This document shows, piece by piece, positions 1-7,847 of a stretch of 39,668 nt of DNA; within the stretch, counting starts at the first letter, position 1; every line of letters begins with the position of its first letter. Source of the DNA: a virus; the IMG/VR virus record IMGVR_UViG_3300034092_000507, positions 1 through 39,668 of that record; one strand, given 5' to 3'. The notes beneath the pieces are model-generated. The model had not been told where the DNA came from. It saw only the letters and a list, made by a program, of their open reading frames with translations, and did no database searches. A program made the position numbers and the translations under genes.

Positions 1-330
1 ACCTTCAATTCTTTGTTGAAATGTAAAAAATTCTGAAGTTCCCACAGTATATGCAGAATTTGATGTAAAGCCTAAATAATTAGTAAATCCTGTAGGCGGG
101 GTAACAGAACCAGCATTTTGTTGCCAAGTCCCTTTGGTTGTTAAACTAGCGTTAAATTGCCACCTATCTACTGTGTATGCACTAGCAGTTCCACTAGCAC
201 CAGCATTACGCTGGTCAATCCGACAGTCGCCATTAATTATACGATTCTTAAAGCTAGAAGCGTTTCCAGCACCTAACGAATATCCGTCAGATGTCGCTAA
301 CTTATCAGCATTTACTGTTCCGTACGGCAT
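1..330 (-). CDS. tail fibre protein, N-terminal part (runs off the window edge)
   Basis: Reads from ATG at 330 down to base 1 without a stop, so only the first 110 residues are present. It begins MPYGTVNADKLATSDGYSLG, identical to the complete fibre gene at 38631-39662. The last 125 bases of the window are identical to 212-336 here. Identity is broken from about base 211 down to base 1, where many third-position and some amino-acid differences appear (for example TVGTSEF versus SVPAGEL). The start overlaps the end of the homing endonuclease gene by 19 bases. It is either a second fibre gene or, more likely, a variant allele of the one at the other window end. Function by homology to that gene: virion surface fibre, probably receptor contact. 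Confidence 0.75.
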   Translation of the reverse strand, partial: MPYGTVNADKLATSDGYSLGAGNASSFKNRIINGDCRIDQRNAGASGTASAYTVDRWQFNASLTTKGTWQQNAGSVTPPTGFTNYLGFTSNSAYTVGTSEFFTFQQRIEG

Positions 331-336
331 AATTGC
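212..336. repeat. 125-base terminal repeat, left copy
   Basis: Bases 212-336 match 39544-39668 exactly and in the same orientation (offset 39332). The match ends at the last base of the window on one side and at a T/C mismatch (39543 versus 211) on the other. It covers the start and first codons of the MPYGTVNADKL fibre gene. An exact repeat that stops at a contig end usually means the assembly graph closes or branches there. Confidence 0.9.
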
Positions 337-842
337 TCCTTGCGTTTTTGATGCCACTTCTTAATTGCTTCACTACGCATCTGTTTTTCCTCGTTTGATT
401 GCTTTCTACCTAATCTTGCTTGAGACATCTTTTGTTTTGTTTCTTCTGAGGCTTTTCTGCCTTTACTTGGATGCACTGCTACAGTACTCCAATATTCTTT
501 CTGACTTGCAGACATCTTTGCTCGTGTTTCTAGAGATGCCTTTTTACCTAAGTTTGGTCTGTGATGTACTGTCTTGTAACGACGACCACCTTCTTCTAAG
601 TTATAACCATTAGGTTGTGTTGTTCCAAATACTTTAATCCAAAACTTCTCGCAGAAATCTAATGTTGCAGCATTGTTAATATTGCCGCAAACAGTTTCAT
701 AAGTAAATGCTTTACGACCATACTTCTTATAAGCAGCCTTTACAGCGTGTCCGTGTCCTTGCTTAGAATACTTAGTAATAGTTTGTCCCACATACTGTTT
801 ACCATTTACAGTATTTGTTACTAAATATACTCGTCCATTCAT
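312..842 (-). CDS. GIY-YIG homing endonuclease with NUMOD3-type repeats
   Basis: 176 residues. The N-terminal GIY-YIG nuclease core is visible: VYL at residues 5-7, YVG at 17-19, a conserved Glu in CEKFWIK (E65) and the GYNLEEGG segment at 79-86. The C-terminal half has basic NUMOD3-like motifs (NLGKKASLETRAKMS and SKGRKASEETKQKMS), which in this family bind DNA. Such enzymes cut an allele lacking the gene and so spread it. Here the ORF starts by an ATGA overlap with a 31-codon fibre-gene remnant upstream and ends 19 bases inside the next fibre gene. It therefore sits exactly inside a tail-fibre reading frame, and no intron is apparent. Start at 842 is chosen for the ATGA coupling. Confidence 0.9.
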   Translation of the reverse strand: MNGRVYLVTNTVNGKQYVGQTITKYSKQGHGHAVKAAYKKYGRKAFTYETVCGNINNAATLDFCEKFWIKVFGTTQPNGYNLEEGGRRYKTVHHRPNLGKKASLETRAKMSASQKEYWSTVAVHPSKGRKASEETKQKMSQARLGRKQSNEEKQMRSEAIKKWHQKRKEQLCRTEQ

Positions 843-934
843 TTGATGATTCTATTGCGAAATACAGACGAGTTTGGACTAAAGCTATTGACAGAGCCTT
901 GTATTAGATTTGCTTGTACTGTGCCGTAGCTCAT
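839..934 (-). pseudogene. tail fibre gene remnant cut off by the homing endonuclease
   Basis: A 31-codon ORF, ATG at 934, stop at 839: MSYGTVQANLIQGSV then NSFSPNSSVFRNRIIK. It aligns with the first 33-34 residues of the MPYGTVNADKL fibre genes, ending at the shared FxNRII. In the intact fibre the next residues are NGDCRIDQRN; here the frame stops and the endonuclease begins. Its start overlaps the stop of the upstream gene as TAATG, so it is probably still translated. Best read as the head of a fibre gene whose body was replaced by the endonuclease and the following fibre. Confidence 0.8.
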
Positions 935-1107
935 TATTGAATTCCTTCAAGCTGTTCTTGTGTTGGGCGGGGTAGGGTTGGATGATTCCACTCTTTAATG
1001 TAGTCGCCTTTTTCATCTAAATCATTTTGCAAAACAATGCCCAAAATTAAAAAATATTGTCCTTTTAATTCAGGGTATATTGAAATAATTTTTTCGTATA
1101 AATCCAT
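934..1107 (-). CDS. small tail-fibre companion protein
   Basis: 57 residues starting MDLYEKIISIYPEL and ending PRPTQEQLEGIQ. The start at 1107 overlaps the stop of the C1q-like gene (TAATG); seven more in-frame residues upstream are less likely. It occupies the place directly after a fibre gene, as does the 65-residue gene at 38437-38634, and both end in a Gln/Glu-rich helix. Small proteins encoded just after fibres often help fibre assembly, but no such role can be shown from this sequence. Confidence 0.7.
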   Translation of the reverse strand: MDLYEKIISIYPELKGQYFLILGIVLQNDLDEKGDYIKEWNHPTLPRPTQEQLEGIQ

Positions 1108-1667
1108 TATGCTGCCCTCACCAAGCAACCGCTAAAAGTTGTATAAAGTAAGCTAGTTCCTACAAAAAGCTGAGAACCACCACTTGCAACTACTAGACCA
1201 TACAATTCAACATAATCTGTTGAGCCGTTTAAATATACAATTTGCGTTATTGTAGGCTGTAAAAGCAAAAAAGATGAAGACCCATTTATTTGCGCTGCCG
1301 CCACAGTGCTTCCATTTTTTTGAATAATAGTAGCAGATGCTGTTAAGCTAGTTCCAGTAGAATACCCAGCTACTGAACCGTTTATTTGATAATACCCAGC
1401 AACATTAGGTGTAAAACGATAATTAGAGGTATTAAAACAATTTGCAGTGTCAAATACTTCTGTGTCAACAGCGCATTTTACAAGAGCATTGTTTGTTGGT
1501 GCTTGGTTAGCACTCATATAAGCACTAAACGCTGGTATATTACCGCTAACCATCGCTGTTCCTGTAGCGGCTGGTAAAGTAATAGTAAAGTCGCTATTGG
1601 TATTTGGGCTTTCTAATGTTACTGAGCCTGTGCCACTAGCATTTCCTTTGGTAATAAGAGAACTCAT
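1107..1667 (-). CDS. C1q/TNF-like jelly-roll tail or capsid decoration protein
   Basis: 186 residues. The first 45 or so (MSSLITKGNASGTGSVTLES, then FTITLPAATGTA) resemble the shaft segment common in phage fibres. The rest has the pattern of a C1q-like domain: FSAYMSANQ, VKCAVDTEVFDTANCFN, YRFTPNVAGYYQINGSV, and alternating hydrophobic strands ending LLYTTFSGCLVRAA. In bacteria and phages this fold forms trimeric tips that bind surface polysaccharide or protein. It follows the coiled-coil fibre gene and precedes the small companion gene by a TAATG overlap. A distal fibre tip is the likely role; the domain name rests on sequence pattern only. Confidence 0.7.
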   Translation of the reverse strand: MSSLITKGNASGTGSVTLESPNTNSDFTITLPAATGTAMVSGNIPAFSAYMSANQAPTNNALVKCAVDTEVFDTANCFNTSNYRFTPNVAGYYQINGSVAGYSTGTSLTASATIIQKNGSTVAAAQINGSSSFLLLQPTITQIVYLNGSTDYVELYGLVVASGGSQLFVGTSLLYTTFSGCLVRAA

Positions 1668-1676
1668 GTTAATCCT

Positions 1677-3344
1677 TTATAGTACAACCCAACGACTACC
1701 AGTAGGAACTGTTACAGTAACTCCGCTAGAGATTGTTACTGCTCCAACAGAACTAGCAGAATATCCGCTAGGAATTGTATAGCTTGTTCCGATTGTCATA
1801 TTGTTTAATACAAGACCATTCGTTGCTACGATTGCAGTAGCTTTTAACTCACCAGTGCTTGGTTTGTATAGTAACTTAGCATTGGATGTAAAGATACTTG
1901 CTGCTGTTCCAGTTGTAGCATTTAGGAAAGCAGGATAGACATCGGTAGAAGTAGAAGTATCGTTAGAGATTGCTGATCCACCAACAGAAGCCCAAGCAGT
2001 ACCGTTATAGCCTTCAAACTCATTCGTGGTGGAGTTAAATCGTAACTTACCAGCAACTCCTGCGGGTCTCTCGCCTGTCGTTCCAGCAGGAATCTTAATG
2101 GCTGATGTAGCAGTAAACGATGGGTTAGCATCGTCATACTTAACGGTGTCAGCATCATAGGCTTGTACCGTGCTGCCGATGTCAGAATCGACTACAACAT
2201 TACTACCACCATTCTGAAGTGTACCAGTAAAGTTAGCAGTTACATCGTCATACTTAGCAGTATCTGCATCATAGGCTTGAACATTAGTTCCAATAGCTAA
2301 ACCTAAAGCAGTTCTTGCATCAGATGCAGTCGTAGAACCAGTACCACCGTTAGCGATAGGCAGAGTACCAGTAATATCCGCAGTGTTGATCTCAATCGCA
2401 TCCCACGAAGTATTTGTACCGTCAGTTTTAAGATACTTTCCTGCGTTACCAGTTTGAGAAGGAGTGTAACTAGCAGCTAGTGTAGCAGATGCCGCAGCAG
2501 CAGTTGCTGAGTTTGCTGCGGAAGTAGCACTATTTGCAGCATTGGTAGCTGAGGTAGACGCAGAAGATGCAGAATTACTAGCGTTGGTCGCTGAAGTAGA
2601 TGCTGAAGATGCACTGTTCGCTGCATTAGTTTCTGAAGTAGCTGCATTGCTTGCAGAAGTGGACGCTGCAGATGCTGAGGAAGCCGCATTACTTGCTGAA
2701 GTACTGGCTGAAGAAGCTGAAGAAGCTGCGTTAGATGCTGAAGTTGATGCTGCAGATGCAGAAGCAGCAGCGTTTGTCTCAGCAGTCTCTGCGTTAGTTT
2801 CAGCAGTCTCTGCATTTGTCTCTGCTAACTCTGCAGCAGTCTGAGCTGTCTGAGCAGCAGTTGCAGAATTAGCAGCATTGGTTGCAGAAGTAGCTGCAGC
2901 ACTAGCTGAATTAGAAGCATTGGTAGCGGATGTAGCAGCGTTAGATGCGGAGGTAGACGCAGAAGAAGCACTATTCGATGCGTTTGTTGCAGCAGTCTCT
3001 GCGTTAGTTTCGGCTGTTTCAGCGTTGGTTTCAGCGGTTTCAGCAGCAAGTTGAGCAGCTTCAGCAGCAGCCTGTGCAGCCTCGGCAGCAGCTTGAGCAG
3101 TTTCAGCATTAGTCTCTGCTGTTTCCGCATTAGTTTCTGCAGTTTCAGCGTTAGTCTCTGCAGTCTCTGCGTTGGTCTCTGCTAACTCTGCTGCAGCTTG
3201 CGCTGTCTCAGCAGCAGCTTGAGCAGCCTCTGCAGCAATCTGAGCAGCAACGGCTGCGTCTTTAGCAGCTAGAGCTAATAGTACTTCACTTGCAGCATCC
3301 TGGGTAGCGTCTCCTGCACCACCTGCTCCACGATAAATTGCCAA
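1677..3344 (-). CDS. long tail fibre with alanine-rich coiled-coil shaft
   Basis: 555 residues, starting MAIYRGAGGAGDATQDAASE. Residues about 25-295 are almost wholly Ala/Glu/Asn/Ser/Thr repeats (AETNAETAETN, SAASTSASNAAT), typical of a trimeric coiled-coil shaft. Then comes a linker, GNAGKYLKTDGTNTSW, a repeated AYDADTxKYDD unit and a short beta-rich end (TGERPAGVAGKLRFN). The opening matches the N-terminal region of T7-group and cyanophage tail fibre proteins that attach to the tail. It lies directly downstream of the coat gene and its terminator. The repeats make the opposite strand look coding as well, which is a composition effect. Confidence 0.85.
   Translation of the reverse strand: MAIYRGAGGAGDATQDAASEVLLALAAKDAAVAAQIAAEAAQAAAETAQAAAELAETNAETAETNAETAETNAETAETNAETAQAAAEAAQAAAEAAQLAAETAETNAETAETNAETAATNASNSASSASTSASNAATSATNASNSASAAATSATNAANSATAAQTAQTAAELAETNAETAETNAETAETNAAASASAASTSASNAASSASSASTSASNAASSASAASTSASNAATSETNAANSASSASTSATNASNSASSASTSATNAANSATSAANSATAAAASATLAASYTPSQTGNAGKYLKTDGTNTSWDAIEINTADITGTLPIANGGTGSTTASDARTALGLAIGTNVQAYDADTAKYDDVTANFTGTLQNGGSNVVVDSDIGSTVQAYDADTVKYDDANPSFTATSAIKIPAGTTGERPAGVAGKLRFNSTTNEFEGYNGTAWASVGGSAISNDTSTSTDVYPAFLNATTGTAASIFTSNAKLLYKPSTGELKATAIVATNGLVLNNMTIGTSYTIPSGYSASSVGAVTISSGVTVTVPTGSRWVVL
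2470..3260. repeat. short in-frame tandem repeats coding the fibre shaft
   Basis: The plus strand shows many imperfect copies of units such as gttagtttcagcagtctctg and gaagtagatgctgaagatgc, spaced in multiples of three and encoding the AETN and SASN units of the fibre shaft. Unit number can change by slippage or unequal recombination, which would alter fibre length. The units are coding and have no CRISPR-like unique spacers. Confidence 0.8.
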
Positions 3345-3392
3345 GGTCTATCTCCTTATTTGTTTAAATACACTCAGTGAATGCACTTAAAC

Positions 3393-3418
3393 AAAACTCC
3401 CCAGCATACGCTGGAGAG
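3393..3418 (-). terminator. hairpin terminator after the coat gene
   Basis: Read on the minus strand, CTCTCCAGC, loop GTAT, GCTGGGGAG form a nine-pair stem with one T-G wobble, followed by TTTTG. It lies 16 bases beyond the coat protein stop and before the fibre gene. T7 has its main late terminator in the same place, right after the coat gene. It probably lowers fibre expression relative to coat by partial termination. Confidence 0.8.
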
Positions 3419-3433
3419 TCTTGAGAGTTACTA

Positions 3434-4399
3434 CTAAGCGTTAACAGCGAGTACGAAACCAGCCTCAGGACGTACAGTCTTAACACCGAAGAGGGTGTCA
3501 GCAGTGTACAGAGTAGACAAATACTCTTGTTTGTACTGAGTCTGTGAACGAACAGCCATCTGCTCAGCCAATACCATTGCATCTTTGTGCGCAAGGATAG
3601 CAGCTTTGATGTCACCACCAGCAGTTGCTGTGTTCTGAGCATCAGTTTCGATAACAGGGCAGTTGCTCGAAACATAGATGTCGATACCATAGAGGCTACC
3701 GATCTGACCATTCTGAACACCACGACCATCAACAAAATCAGAGCTGTTATAACGATCAATACCCATGATCGCAGAACGCAACGAAGGAGGAACAACAAAG
3801 AAACGGTTGTCCATTGGAACGTCAGCGTCGTCAACGAGCTTGATCAAAGCACGGAAACCAGCATCAGTGAACACGTCAGCAGGAACTACGGTGTCTTCTG
3901 CGTAAGCAGTTAAACCAGTAGAAGCGTCGATGTAATAGCTGTTGCTATGAGTCCAGTCAGAAGTACCATCACCAAAGGTTTGACCCAAAGTGAAGAGCTC
4001 ATCGTCAACTTTCTTAGCCAAAGCGTAACCAGCATCTTCGGTGTAGAAACGACGTAAAGAAGCCAAAGCTTGAACTTCGACGATGTCCTCGATGAAACGT
4101 GAGTATTCGAAGTGCTTGTTGATAACAACTTGAACTTCAGTCTCGGTATCAGCTTGGATGTTTACAACAGTGTTAGCTGACTTAGCAGAAGCAGCACCAC
4201 GAGTTGGCTTAGGAATATGGAGCGTGTCGCCCTTCTTACCACGCATCGTCATTTTGTTGACGAGGTTTGCCAAAACAAGGTTCTTCTTGTAAGCAGCGAT
4301 TACTTCGTCACTCCAGATCTCTGGAATGAATTTGTCAGCATTGGTCTTGTTGACAATGGTAGTAGAACTACCAGGATATGCAGCAGTTGTTAAAGCCAT
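3434..4399 (-). CDS. major capsid protein
   Basis: 321 residues (MALTTAAYPGSSTTIVNK). Features typical of podovirus coat proteins are seen: the N-terminal FIPEIWSDEVIAAYKKNLVLANLVN segment, GDTLHIPKP, a NKHFEYSRFIEDI helix and a C-terminal QYKQEYLSTLYTADTLFGVKTVRPEAGFVL. It follows the scaffold gene by 27 bases and is followed by a hairpin terminator, the usual order scaffold-coat-terminator. An HK97-type fold is expected for the family. It builds the icosahedral head. Confidence 0.93.
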   Translation of the reverse strand: MALTTAAYPGSSTTIVNKTNADKFIPEIWSDEVIAAYKKNLVLANLVNKMTMRGKKGDTLHIPKPTRGAASAKSANTVVNIQADTETEVQVVINKHFEYSRFIEDIVEVQALASLRRFYTEDAGYALAKKVDDELFTLGQTFGDGTSDWTHSNSYYIDASTGLTAYAEDTVVPADVFTDAGFRALIKLVDDADVPMDNRFFVVPPSLRSAIMGIDRYNSSDFVDGRGVQNGQIGSLYGIDIYVSSNCPVIETDAQNTATAGGDIKAAILAHKDAMVLAEQMAVRSQTQYKQEYLSTLYTADTLFGVKTVRPEAGFVLAVNA

Positions 4400-4426
4400 T
4401 TTTAAAATCTCCTAAATGAATTAAAG

Positions 4427-5260
4427 TTATTTAACCCTGCCCTCTGCGTAAGCTTGGAGAATTTCATCTGCCATGCTTTCGTATCGGTTTGGGTCTTGCA
4501 TTCTTAAGCGAATAAGATCTGCACGACGATAAACAGGTTTTGTTGACTCCCCAGTACCGCCTTGTTGAACGGCAGCAGTCTTAAGTGCTTTGCTTCGGTT
4601 CTCTTCATCGACTTTCTTCAGCGATTCGTCAGCAGCTTTAGTAGCTTCTATTTTTTGTTGTTTGACGTTGCGTAGAGACTTGTAAGTATCTAGCAGTTCT
4701 AACGCTGAATCTACATCGTAGTTGTTTGCCTTAGCAAATAATTCCATACGAACCTTAGAACCTTGAATCCATGAAGCAAAGTCCTCAGATTGTGCTACAC
4801 TTAAATAGTCAGGATGTGCTTTCTCAATCGTCTGCAATGCAACTACTTGGGCTTGTTGAGCTTGTTGTTCTTGCAATTGCTTTAGGATTGGGTTGTTTGC
4901 TACAGCCTGATTTACTGCCTTAGCAGGGTCTTCAAACCAATCAATCTCTTGTGCTTTACTTGGCTGTGAGTCGTGCTTCTGTTCGAGTTGTTGCTTTAGA
5001 AGCGTATCCGCTAACTTACGTACTTCTCCAACCTCCTGAGCTTGTCGTCCGATTAACTTCTCGGCTTCTTGATGCATCCTGATAATCTCATCAAGAGATT
5101 TACCACGATACTTCTCAGGTAATTCTGGTGCGGGAGCAGCCTCTTCAGGTTGTGCTGCCATTTGCTCAGCAGCGTCTGGGGTTGTACCCTCGTCTTTTGT
5201 TGGATCAGCGAAGTTCTCGTTAGATTCTTCTTCTTGCAGTTCGATAAAATTTGCAGCCAT
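4427..5260 (-). CDS. capsid scaffolding protein
   Basis: 277 residues, very acidic at the start (ELQEEESNENFADP) with an Ala/Pro/Glu-rich stretch, then long charged helices rich in Gln (QEQQAQQAQ) and a basic C-terminal region (YRRADLIRLRMQDPNRY). This composition, and the position just upstream of the coat gene, are those of scaffold proteins that guide head assembly and then leave. No protease domain is seen in it. Confidence 0.85.
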   Translation of the reverse strand: MAANFIELQEEESNENFADPTKDEGTTPDAAEQMAAQPEEAAPAPELPEKYRGKSLDEIIRMHQEAEKLIGRQAQEVGEVRKLADTLLKQQLEQKHDSQPSKAQEIDWFEDPAKAVNQAVANNPILKQLQEQQAQQAQVVALQTIEKAHPDYLSVAQSEDFASWIQGSKVRMELFAKANNYDVDSALELLDTYKSLRNVKQQKIEATKAADESLKKVDEENRSKALKTAAVQQGGTGESTKPVYRRADLIRLRMQDPNRYESMADEILQAYAEGRVK

Positions 5261-5339
5261 GTATATTCTCCTGTCGCAATGCGATTTTAGGACATTTAAA
5301 AAATAGCTCGGTGGTCAAGAGTCCATTTACGAGCCGTTG

Positions 5340-5573
5340 TTAGCTATTTGTTTTTCTTTCCAATGCCAGCTTCTCAGCTCTCATCTTTGCCCATCGTGCC
5401 GTAGCACTAGGGAAATCTCCACAGATAGGGTCTAAACCCAACCTAGGAGAGGAAAGAATGCGAGTAGCTACCTCGCCACACTCACCACACTGAACTTCTT
5501 TTGTGTCTATATCGACGAAGGACTCAGTGATGTGTGAATTCTTACAAGAAAACTCAAACATCCGTCTCGGCAT
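5340..5573 (-). CDS. small zinc-ribbon protein, FmdB-like
   Basis: 77 residues: MPRRMFEFSCKNSHITESF, then VQCGECGEVATRIL. One clear CxxC pair (QCGEC) plus Cys10 and His14 upstream suggest a one-domain zinc ribbon of the kind seen in FmdB-type regulators and in many phage structural operons. It overlaps the upstream gene by 20 bases and is followed by 79 bases before the scaffold start. Role unknown. Confidence 0.65.
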   Translation of the reverse strand: MPRRMFEFSCKNSHITESFVDIDTKEVQCGECGEVATRILSSPRLGLDPICGDFPSATARWAKMRAEKLALERKTNS

Positions 5574-5829
5574 TGTCTTCCTCTTTCTGAAGCTGCTCGT
5601 AGACTTCGGTGCTTGACTCTTTTAAATTCTTTAGCCAGGTCATGATAGAGACTTCTCCCTTTCTAAACCAGAGCTGCTGCTCAGTATCAACACCTTTAAT
5701 GGTATCTGTGCTACTGAGCATTAATTCTATATCTTCTACCAGATCCTTCCATCCTTTGGAAGCCATCATGGAGAAGCGTTCTTCATAATAATCCTGTAAT
5801 TCTCTGTTCATACTCTTTTTCCTTGACAA
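5554..5829 (-). CDS. hypothetical protein upstream of the scaffold gene
   Basis: 91 residues (MSRKKSMNRELQDYYEERFSMM), mostly charged helix, with DLVEDIELMLSSTDTIKGV and WFRKGEVSIMTWLKNLKE. Its 5' side holds a consensus late promoter (5860-5888), so it is the first gene of the scaffold-coat transcript. Genes of this size and sequence between portal and scaffold are common in T7-like environmental phages, and I do not know their function. Confidence 0.6.
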   Translation of the reverse strand: MSRKKSMNRELQDYYEERFSMMASKGWKDLVEDIELMLSSTDTIKGVDTEQQLWFRKGEVSIMTWLKNLKESSTEVYEQLQKEEDNAETDV

Positions 5830-5859
5830 GGAGAGTTGTTTGTGTTAGTATATGCTAAT

Positions 5860-5888
5860 ATTATACCATAAAATTTACAATTTGTCAA
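5860..5888 (-). promoter_or_regulatory. late promoter PL2, sigma70 consensus with extended -10
   Basis: On the minus strand: TTGACA (5888-5883), 17-base spacer, TATAAT (5865-5860), with TATGG just before the -10, giving the TGn extended -10. All twelve core positions match the consensus. It fires towards the 91-residue gene, zinc ribbon, scaffold and coat. It shares TATGGTATAATA with the promoters at 10817-10845 and 35948-35976. Confidence 0.88.
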
Positions 5889-5891
5889 GAG

Positions 5892-7844
5892 TTATTGCAT
5901 TTTTGTAGCAGTTTGTAACATAGCAATACGCTCGTTTGACATGATATCAGCCTCTTTAAGGGCTAAATTAGCGATTTTCTCCGCTTGTGTGAAGGGGTCA
6001 GTACCCATTGGCTTGTTTGCAGCCTCTACAGCCTTGATTTGGGTCTCTACAGGGATTGCCTGAGCCTGAGCTCCAGCCTTCTGAGCTTCTGCCATAGCCT
6101 TAGCAGCCTCAGCTTGAGTCTTCTGCAGGGTAGCCTGAGCAGTTGCTAGGGCTAATTGCTGCATTTGCTGCTGCATTGGGTCAGGTTGACTCATTTGTTG
6201 GAGTCCTGCTACGATTTCCTCACGATTAGAGATGCTTGAGCCCTGAATTACACCCTGTAACAGCAGAGGAACGATAGGAGATTCAGCTCCTAAGGTGGAC
6301 ATTAAGCCCATCATCTGCTGTTGTTCGTACTCACGAGCCACCATTCCTAGGGTAGAAACAGGCAAGAACACGAAGTCTTGTACTGGGTAACGATCTGGGT
6401 CAAACTGCATGAAGCGATAAGCAGCTTTGGTGATGAAGGGGATTAAGAAGTCCTCTTGGAAGTTAATCAGAGTACGCTTGTTCTTCTTCATCAAGCCTGA
6501 GAGAGCCATCGAAAGACCAGCACCCGAAGCTTCTCCAGCCGCGACTTGTCCAGGCATAGCAGTGCTATCGATTGTCCCAGTAGCTTGGAGCAGCATTGCT
6601 TGGAAGTTTTGAGCAGTCTGGAAGTTTTGTGGGTCAGTTGTGCCAAACTTGAATGGCATCATGATCTCGTTAGGATTACCGTTAACGAGTAGGTTCTTGC
6701 CAGGCTTCACATCATACTTAGCACCACGAGGCAGACGAGTAGCATCCATCGCCATCATCGGAGCAGTAGTCAAAGCAAGGGAATCTAAGTGGCTACGGAT
6801 CTGAGCATCAATTGCTTTCTGCATATTGTAGCCCTTCTCAGCAGTGCCACGACCCCAGAAACGACCAGGCATCGAGTCAGCTTGATAGGCGACAATAGGA
6901 CGATCCTTCATCATGTAAGGATTCTCTTCAGCTTTTAAGAGCCACTGGTCATCAGCAATCACCACGATAGCCTCGATCATGTCTTCGTAGTCTTCAGCCA
7001 TTGAGCCTTCAGGAAAGAGGTCTACTACTTCTTCTCCGTCCTTCTTTTGGAGTTCTTTGAGATACTCCTTAGGAACAAGACCATAGTAACGAATTACTCG
7101 TACCTTGTCGTCCTGCTTAGGAGACATCTCTTGGACAGGTTCTAAGTCCATGTCGTTGTAGCTAGGAGTGATTCCTACTTTACGGTATGTACCATCAACC
7201 ATGCCTTGGACGATTTTGTGGTAGGGCATGTACTCCTCAATGGCTACACCAAGGGAAGACTCTACATCACGAGCGTTAGGATCAATGAGGAAGTTACGAG
7301 GATTGATTGGATGTAGTTGAACCATGAACTTCTTCTGTTCTTGTACACCGATAGCTGCCATGCTTGTGCCTGGGATAGGCTGCGTAGCAGGAGACATAAC
7401 AGTCTTCTCTTCTACGGTAATCTCTCCGATACCTGTACCGTACAGTTCTCCTAAGAGAATGATATCATCTAAAGCTTTTTTAACCTTCGAGAACTTAAAG
7501 TCCTCATGCATCTGCTGACGTACTAACGCAACATCTGTTTTATCTGCATCAGTCCTATCGTCAACAATGTCAAAGAACTCGCCACGACCAAACACAGCTT
7601 CAGAAATCTCAGCCTGTTTGCTCTCAATCGCTTGTTGTAACGCAGGTGTAACAATACGAGATCTCTCGGACTCACGAGTCTTGTCGTATCCGTCCCAAAT
7701 CCCTCGCCATAGTCTTTCATACTCTTCCCATTTGTCTAGATAGTTTACATCTCGGTGATCTCTCCAGCGACGTGTATGGTCTACAACGAAAGCTACGAGC
7801 TCACGGTCATATTCGTTTACTGGATCTTCTTTAAATTCAGCCAT
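5892..7844 (-). CDS. portal (head-tail connector) protein
   Basis: 650 residues (MAEFKEDPVNEYDRELVAFV). It shows the RSRIVTPALQQAIESKQAEISEAVFGRGEFFDI segment and DKTDVALVRQQMHEDF found near the start of podovirus portals, a MPGRFWGRGTAEK core, and a long Gln/Ala-rich C-terminal helix (QPDPMQQQMQQLALATAQA). Twelve copies are expected at one head vertex, forming the channel for DNA entry and exit and the motor dock. It comes after terL and the metallopeptidase-like gene, only 3 bases downstream of the latter. Confidence 0.88.
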   Translation of the reverse strand: MAEFKEDPVNEYDRELVAFVVDHTRRWRDHRDVNYLDKWEEYERLWRGIWDGYDKTRESERSRIVTPALQQAIESKQAEISEAVFGRGEFFDIVDDRTDADKTDVALVRQQMHEDFKFSKVKKALDDIILLGELYGTGIGEITVEEKTVMSPATQPIPGTSMAAIGVQEQKKFMVQLHPINPRNFLIDPNARDVESSLGVAIEEYMPYHKIVQGMVDGTYRKVGITPSYNDMDLEPVQEMSPKQDDKVRVIRYYGLVPKEYLKELQKKDGEEVVDLFPEGSMAEDYEDMIEAIVVIADDQWLLKAEENPYMMKDRPIVAYQADSMPGRFWGRGTAEKGYNMQKAIDAQIRSHLDSLALTTAPMMAMDATRLPRGAKYDVKPGKNLLVNGNPNEIMMPFKFGTTDPQNFQTAQNFQAMLLQATGTIDSTAMPGQVAAGEASGAGLSMALSGLMKKNKRTLINFQEDFLIPFITKAAYRFMQFDPDRYPVQDFVFLPVSTLGMVAREYEQQQMMGLMSTLGAESPIVPLLLQGVIQGSSISNREEIVAGLQQMSQPDPMQQQMQQLALATAQATLQKTQAEAAKAMAEAQKAGAQAQAIPVETQIKAVEAANKPMGTDPFTQAEKIANLALKEADIMSNERIAMLQTATKMQ

Positions 7845-7847
7845 GTG

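Noticed and set aside
134-364. Plus-strand ORF opposite the left fibre end
   Set aside because: Shadow of the fibre and endonuclease frames; no motif or ribosome site.
2542-2844. Long plus-strand ORF rich in Ala, Glu and Val opposite the coiled-coil fibre
   Set aside because: It mirrors the codon repeats of the minus-strand fibre shaft; no ribosome site and no independent motif.
2470-3260. Repeat region considered as a CRISPR array
   Set aside because: Units are imperfect, coding, in multiples of three and lack unique spacers.
5281-5339. Inverted repeat GCTCG...CGAGC followed by a T-run between zinc ribbon and scaffold
   Set aside because: The loop is about 24 bases, too large for a convincing intrinsic terminator, and scaffold and coat must be transcribed through it.
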